Assembly (NCBI GenBank): GCA_030560485.1
Contig: JAKTTS010000146.1
Span: forward strand, 1-30,855
Length of the DNA stretch: 30,855 bases
DNA from: Ascoidea tarda (nom. inval.)
Taxonomy: Eukaryota; Ascomycota; Saccharomycetes; Ascoideales; Ascoideaceae
Direction of reading: 5' to 3'
Both the position numbers and the translations under genes were made by a program. Each line of letters opens with the position of its first letter. Positions within the stretch are counted from its first letter, which is position 1. The notes under the pieces are model-generated. The model searched no databases, was not told the DNA's origin, and worked only from the letters and a program-made list of their open reading frames with translations. Shown in pieces: positions 26,837 to 30,855 of the stretch.

Positions 26837-28486
26837 TTATGAATGTTGGCTTTGGTTAACTAAGATATCGTTAAATCTGTCATCGTAACTTGGTAAATAG
26901 TCATCATCATTTTGATAATGAGTTTGAATATTTAATCGATTGTATAAATCATGAATTTCTTCTGTAGAGTAAATAGAATTTGGTTCGTTATTTATCAAAA
27001 CTATGTCACTACCAACGCATAGATATTTTAAGATAAAACATTGAGACAGATCAGGCATTGGTTTATTTTTATAAATTTTATAATCAGACAAATCTTCTAA
27101 ATTTGATATATCTACTGCTACCATTAGTTTGTATTTTCTTTGGACGTCATTAGCTAAAAAGGAGGGTATTTGGCAGTTGATTATTTCGTTTTCAAAGAAA
27201 TGATTAGGAATTTCGAATTTGAAGACATTTGAATTGGTGAAAGAAGAAGGGTCGAGAGCATCTTCGGGATTAGTTGAGGAATCCCCATTTTGAGTGTATA
27301 TTTTGAACATGTTTGTTAGGGGGAGATTTAGATGATCATTAGAATAAATTGGAACAGAGGAATTTCTTGATTGTTTTACATATTTTACTTTTAAGGTTGT
27401 TACTGAGATTAGGTTTATTTTAATTGCATTAATGAAAAGATTTTTAAAAGATAGGTAATAGTCATTTTTAACGTCAATAAGGTCGCAAGTTTTAAATGTG
27501 TCTATTAATTGGTTTGATATTTTAAATAAGAGGTTGACTTTAAAATTATTATTTAAAGGATCAAAATGCTTAAATATTCGAGAATTTAGATTGTTGGTGA
27601 ATTTGATTTGCAAATTGAAACTTGGATTAAGTAGAGTTGAATTGTGAATAGAGGAAAGGTATTCGTTGATATGGTAGAGCTTGCGATCGTGATCTTTGGG
27701 CAAGTATTTCGATAAATTGAGAAAATAAAATTTTGAGATTGATGTTTCAGGACAAGGAAATTCGTAGTTTAGAAACAAGTTTTTGGGTCTGAATCTTATA
27801 GGCTTGTATATTTTATTATTCAATTTGAAAATGGAGGCTCTCTTCAAAACGACTTTTAAGTAGTATAATATCTTGATGAAGGAGTCATCGGTTGTGTATA
27901 TAAGGCTAGGGGGCAAGTAGTGAAACATATCATTATCATTGACAGTGGAATACTCGGTGTCTAGGGTTAAAAAGGTACTTCTGTATTGTAAAAGCTCATT
28001 AGGGATGGAGTTGATCTTCACAGGTATCTTGAAGGAGAAGGGGTAGTTGTATGTTCCCGGATTCAAAGTGAAATCGTATTTCTTGTTACTATCAATGAAA
28101 TTGGCTGTTTCAGGAGTCCCTAGGTAATTTTCGCTTTCCTTCGAGTCAGCATTGGTAACAGATAAAGCAGATCTCATGTCATTAGGAGGAAAAAGAATTA
28201 TGTTCTCATTGAGGAAGTTGTTATCGTAATTGATCATGTTTGCAGGACCAGAGAGAACAATGTTGTTGGAGTTGTTATTTGTGGTGATAAACTCAGACAA
28301 AGCAACAGCAGCATGACCAACAAAAGACACCTCCAAAGTGTTGATCCTGATAGGTTTGGCGACAGTCAAGACAATTGTTCCCGATAAGCTGTCATTGTTG
28401 GTGTAGACATTGCTGTTGTACGTGGAGTCAGCAGGACGCTCTCTGGCATCTAGCACAACCGAAAGCTGGTAGGACTTCTTGAACAT
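26837..28486 (-). CDS. Arrestin-related trafficking adaptor-like protein
   Basis: From the ATG at 28484-28486 the protein has 549 residues. The N-terminal half reads as an arrestin fold: LSVVLDARERPADSTYNSN, then SLSGTIVLTVAKPIRINTLEVSFVG, the F/Y-rich NPGTYNYPFSFKIPV, and SIPNELL before later strands (YYLKVVLKR). YLPSYDDRFND near the C-terminus (531-534 LPSY) resembles the L/PPxY motifs by which yeast arrestins recruit the ubiquitin ligase Rsp5. Members bring Rsp5 to plasma-membrane transporters to trigger endocytosis. Size and the late LPxY are like Art10, but similarity is too loose for a symbol. The frame extends 58 codons upstream, but these look like translated promoter DNA with TATA-like sequence. 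The 5' third is much more GC-rich than the rest. Confidence 0.78.
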   Translation of the reverse strand: MFKKSYQLSVVLDARERPADSTYNSNVYTNNDSLSGTIVLTVAKPIRINTLEVSFVGHAAVALSEFITTNNNSNNIVLSGPANMINYDNNFLNENIILFPPNDMRSALSVTNADSKESENYLGTPETANFIDSNKKYDFTLNPGTYNYPFSFKIPVKINSIPNELLQYRSTFLTLDTEYSTVNDNDMFHYLPPSLIYTTDDSFIKILYYLKVVLKRASIFKLNNKIYKPIRFRPKNLFLNYEFPCPETSISKFYFLNLSKYLPKDHDRKLYHINEYLSSIHNSTLLNPSFNLQIKFTNNLNSRIFKHFDPLNNNFKVNLLFKISNQLIDTFKTCDLIDVKNDYYLSFKNLFINAIKINLISVTTLKVKYVKQSRNSSVPIYSNDHLNLPLTNMFKIYTQNGDSSTNPEDALDPSSFTNSNVFKFEIPNHFFENEIINCQIPSFLANDVQRKYKLMVAVDISNLEDLSDYKIYKNKPMPDLSQCFILKYLCVGSDIVLINNEPNSIYSTEEIHDLYNRLNIQTHYQNDDDYLPSYDDRFNDILVNQSQHS

Positions 28487-28845
28487 GGGCAGAGCTTGGA
28501 GCCGTTTCTGTGGCAGAGGGATAAGGACAGAGATATATATTACACAGGCACCAGTAGCATCATATTTTCCAGTTGAGTGAAGATTTGACGTTATTCTGAT
28601 AACCTTCAGAGGTGAGAAAACAGCGTTGGGGGAGCGGCACAATCCCCGGTGCTGGCACAAGCAGAAGTGTGCGAGTTCATGCGTGCATGTGCGTGGTGTT
28701 GCGCAGAGGACGCACCACGGGCATGGGTTGGCGATCGATAAGCGATGTGTATGAGAAGAGAAGAGAAGAGGAAGAGAGGAAGAGTAGCTGTTTATCTACG
28801 GAAGAGAGTGCAAGAGAAGGTCTCTAGACATGGCTTGTTGCAAAC
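28487..28845. other. Arrestin-like gene promoter, GC-rich island
   Basis: A TATATAT run at 28534-28540 lies about 50 bases before the chosen ATG. The middle (28621-28740) is 62-63% G+C by hand count, the highest outside the VPS10 promoter, and a GA-rich tract covers 28752-28784. No gene is supported. Confidence 0.6.
28752..28784 (+). repeat. GA-rich polypurine tract
   Basis: Imperfect GAAGA/GAGGA units occur in the promoter of the arrestin-like gene. Such tracts can exclude nucleosomes. Confidence 0.8.
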
Positions 28846-30855
28846 TCACAGGCTGTTGGTTCCCTTGCTGTCTTCTTTGATGGTCTCGACAGAGCCCTCG
28901 TCGCTTGAGCAGAGCCTTGTCCTTTCCTCGTCCAAGTGCTGCTCATGAGTGGTGTTGTTACTGCTGCTGGTGCTGTCGTTGTTATCATGCAATTTGGTGG
29001 CAATTTTGGTTGACTTGCTACTGTTCTTATCAGCGACACTGTTTTTAGCGCCAGCTGTTATCTCGTCATTTTCGTTTTTGATAGTTTTGTTATCCTGTTT
29101 TTTGATTTTATTTTCTATTACGTGATTGTTTTCCTTTGATTTAGATATTTTGGAATTTCCAACAGAAGCACTCTTTTTGTTTTTGGCTTTGTTTTTGGCT
29201 TTGTTTTTGGCTTCAGATTTGCTGCTAGAATTCAGGTTTATTTGGCTTTTTTTCTCTTTCAATTCGCTGATTTCCTTTGTCAACATTCTGATATAACTCG
29301 ACGCCAACTCTATTGTTGTTGCTTTGCTTGGAATTGCAACAGAATCCTTTAAATTTTGAGGGATCAAGTTGCCCAACTCGATAATTGCATTATTCATTCT
29401 GTTTCTTCTTCCCTGTTCAGCTACTTTGTGCGAGTCTCTTTTTGAATTATTGAGATTTGAATAAGCCTTTGACTTTGATGAAGTAATTAAGTAAAACGTA
29501 TCCATTTGACTTGATGATGGCAATAAAATTGGGCTTTCATTGATATCATGGGCATAATACTCATTACTTATTTGAAATGTATTATGATACGGTTCAATTA
29601 TCTTATTATTGACATTCATATTCATATTCATATTCACATTATTACCATTGTTGTTTAAATTATTCTTTGGTAATAAAGTTAAAGATTTTTTTCTATCTCT
29701 AAAGTTCATAATTGTGGCAGGAGTTGAAAAAACTGTGTTTGGATTATTAGTATTAGTATTAGTATTAGTATTAGTATTAGTATTGGTATTATTAATTAAA
29801 TTTTTTGCATTTTCTAAATTACCATTTTGATTATTTTGGTTGTTTGGAAAATGAAAGTTATTAACTGCATTATCATTTTCTAAATTGGCTATAGATGGTG
29901 GTTTTTTCTGAAATGCTAGTAGTCTTGGTGAGTGTTTTGTAAAAGTTGCACTTTTTCTTTTCGTAATTTTGTTTATACTCTTGTTTGATACAGAAGATAG
30001 AGAAGTTGTTGATGAACTTGCATTATTATTGTAAAACAAAAATTGATGTTGATGTTGTTGCTGCTGAGGAGGAGGTGGTGGTGTTGGAGTTGCAGCTGGA
30101 GCTGGAGCTGGAGCTGAGTCTGGAGCTGAGTCTGGTTGTTGTAGTTGTAAAGATTGCTGATTTGAACGAATATGATTATTATTAAATAAAGCTGGAGATT
30201 TAAAAGCTTGAATAGCAGGAGAAGTCAAAGGAACAAAGGTATTTGTAATATTATTTGGGTTTTTATTGTTAATATTATTACTATTAAGGTAATTCTGACT
30301 GTTATTGTTTAAAGGATTAGTCGCACCTCTAACTAATTGTGATTCTAAAGGAGTGATAGCTGGTGATAATAAGGGAGTGAAAAAGACATCAGGAAGATTG
30401 TCTGATGAGATTAAAGTAGAACTGTTGATATTATTATAGTTGTTTAAATTTTTGTTATTAACATGAGATAAGCTGTTTGAATTATAATTATTTTGAAAAT
30501 GGTGAATATTAAAAGGAGAAAACAGCTCATTATTATTTACTGAACTATTATTGATACTTGTTTCAGATGAATCAATCACTGAATTAAATAATTGATTTGA
30601 ATTTATTGAGTTGTTTATTGAGTTGTTTATTGAGTTGTTTATTGAGTTGTTTGTTGAGTTGATTGTATTATTATTGATATTATGTTCATCTAGATACTTG
30701 AAAACTTCGTTCATGCTCAAGTCTAAGGAAAAGTCAGTATAATCATTATTGATTTTATCACGATGAAAATTTTCATTATTGAGGTTAGCATTAAGTTGAA
30801 TATTGTTATTGTTATTGTTATTGTTATTGTTATTGTTATTGTTATTGTTATTGTT
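28846..30855 (-). CDS. PHO4: Pho4-like bHLH transcription factor, N-terminus missing
   Basis: The frame is open to the right edge, so at least 669 residues are present and the start lies outside. The bHLH domain (about 29270-29445) reads KRDSHKVAEQGRRNRMNNAI, then LIPQNLKDSVAIPSKATTIE and LASSYIRML. This matches Pho4, including the CACGTG-reading His, Glu and Arg of HK.AEQ.RRNR and the PSKATT block. Pho4 activates phosphate-starvation genes and is held in the cytoplasm by Pho80-Pho85 phosphorylation. The N-terminal part is Asn-rich with Ser-Pro sites (LLSPAITPLE, LTSPAIQAFKSPAL) that could be kinase targets. DYTDFSLDLSMNEVFKYL near the edge might be an activation segment. About 140 residues follow the bHLH, unlike S. 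cerevisiae Pho4 (312 residues), where it ends the protein. The only in-window ATG is weakly placed and not preferred. Confidence 0.9.
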   Translation of the reverse strand, partial: NNNNNNNNNNNNNNNNNNIQLNANLNNENFHRDKINNDYTDFSLDLSMNEVFKYLDEHNINNNTINSTNNSINNSINNSINNSINSNQLFNSVIDSSETSINNSSVNNNELFSPFNIHHFQNNYNSNSLSHVNNKNLNNYNNINSSTLISSDNLPDVFFTPLLSPAITPLESQLVRGATNPLNNNSQNYLNSNNINNKNPNNITNTFVPLTSPAIQAFKSPALFNNNHIRSNQQSLQLQQPDSAPDSAPAPAPAATPTPPPPPQQQQHQHQFLFYNNNASSSTTSLSSVSNKSINKITKRKSATFTKHSPRLLAFQKKPPSIANLENDNAVNNFHFPNNQNNQNGNLENAKNLINNTNTNTNTNTNTNTNNPNTVFSTPATIMNFRDRKKSLTLLPKNNLNNNGNNVNMNMNMNVNNKIIEPYHNTFQISNEYYAHDINESPILLPSSSQMDTFYLITSSKSKAYSNLNNSKRDSHKVAEQGRRNRMNNAIIELGNLIPQNLKDSVAIPSKATTIELASSYIRMLTKEISELKEKKSQINLNSSSKSEAKNKAKNKAKNKKSASVGNSKISKSKENNHVIENKIKKQDNKTIKNENDEITAGAKNSVADKNSSKSTKIATKLHDNNDSTSSSNNTTHEQHLDEERTRLCSSDEGSVETIKEDSKGTNSL
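29745..29786 (-). repeat. Hexanucleotide repeat (Asn-Thr) in PHO4-like gene
   Basis: Six TATTAG units plus one variant encode alternating Asn and Thr upstream of the bHLH domain. Confidence 0.92.
30605..30660 (-). repeat. 12-base repeat (Asn-Asn-Ser-Ile) in PHO4-like gene
   Basis: About four and a half near-perfect copies of a 12-base unit encode a four-residue repeat. The last copy carries one change. Confidence 0.93.
30802..30855 (-). repeat. Hexanucleotide repeat ending the window (poly-Asn)
   Basis: Nine perfect ATTGTT units (AAC AAT on the coding strand) encode 18 Asn and run to the last base. The true length is unknown because the assembly stops inside the repeat. Confidence 0.95.

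Noticed and set aside
28487-28660. 58-codon N-terminal extension of the arrestin-like protein
   Set aside because: It covers the TATA-like run and GC-rich promoter, is Cys/Arg/Pro-rich unlike the protein, and the arrestin fold begins right after the later ATG.

Overview
The window looks like a stretch of chromosome from an AT-rich budding yeast (Saccharomycotina). Almost all genes are intronless, coding DNA is often only 23-35% GC, and Asn/Asp/Ser tracts are common. The recognisable proteins (Vps10, Mdm1, Nmd3, Pho4-like, AP-3 sigma) are typical of yeasts. The one intron found has a yeast-type branch site (TGCTAAC). CTG codons are few, and one in VPS10 sits where I recall S. cerevisiae having Leu, so CTG is read as Leu here. 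The window is probably a whole assembly contig: its first 12 bases match the end of an Illumina adapter, and its last 54 bases are a hexanucleotide repeat where assemblers tend to stop.

Layout, left to right. A 3'-terminal piece of an Asn-rich protein gene (+) converges on a BAR-SH3 gene (-). A 1.8-kb GC-rich divergent promoter region leads to alanine aminotransferase (+). Six minus-strand genes follow: AP-3 sigma (APS3, spliced), an ethanolamine/choline kinase (EKI1-like), NMD3, a CoA-binding Rossmann protein, an unrecognised 88-residue coiled-coil protein, and a PQ-loop membrane protein. A second long GC-rich divergent region (2.0 kb) precedes VPS10 (+), which is followed by MDM1 (+). MDM1 converges on an arrestin-like gene (-), and upstream of that lies a PHO4-like bHLH gene (-) that runs off the right end.

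Functions are mixed housekeeping, as expected in yeast, with no operon logic. Several genes do share the endosome/vacuole theme (APS3, VPS10, MDM1, the arrestin-like adaptor, perhaps the PQ-loop protein), which I take as coincidence. No tRNA, rRNA, transposon, retroelement or CRISPR array was seen. I found no convincing new biological system. The most useful observations are the tiny first exon of APS3, GC-rich islands at promoters in an otherwise AT-rich sequence, a symmetric inverted-repeat/CACGTG structure near 12.8 kb, and the adapter remnant.
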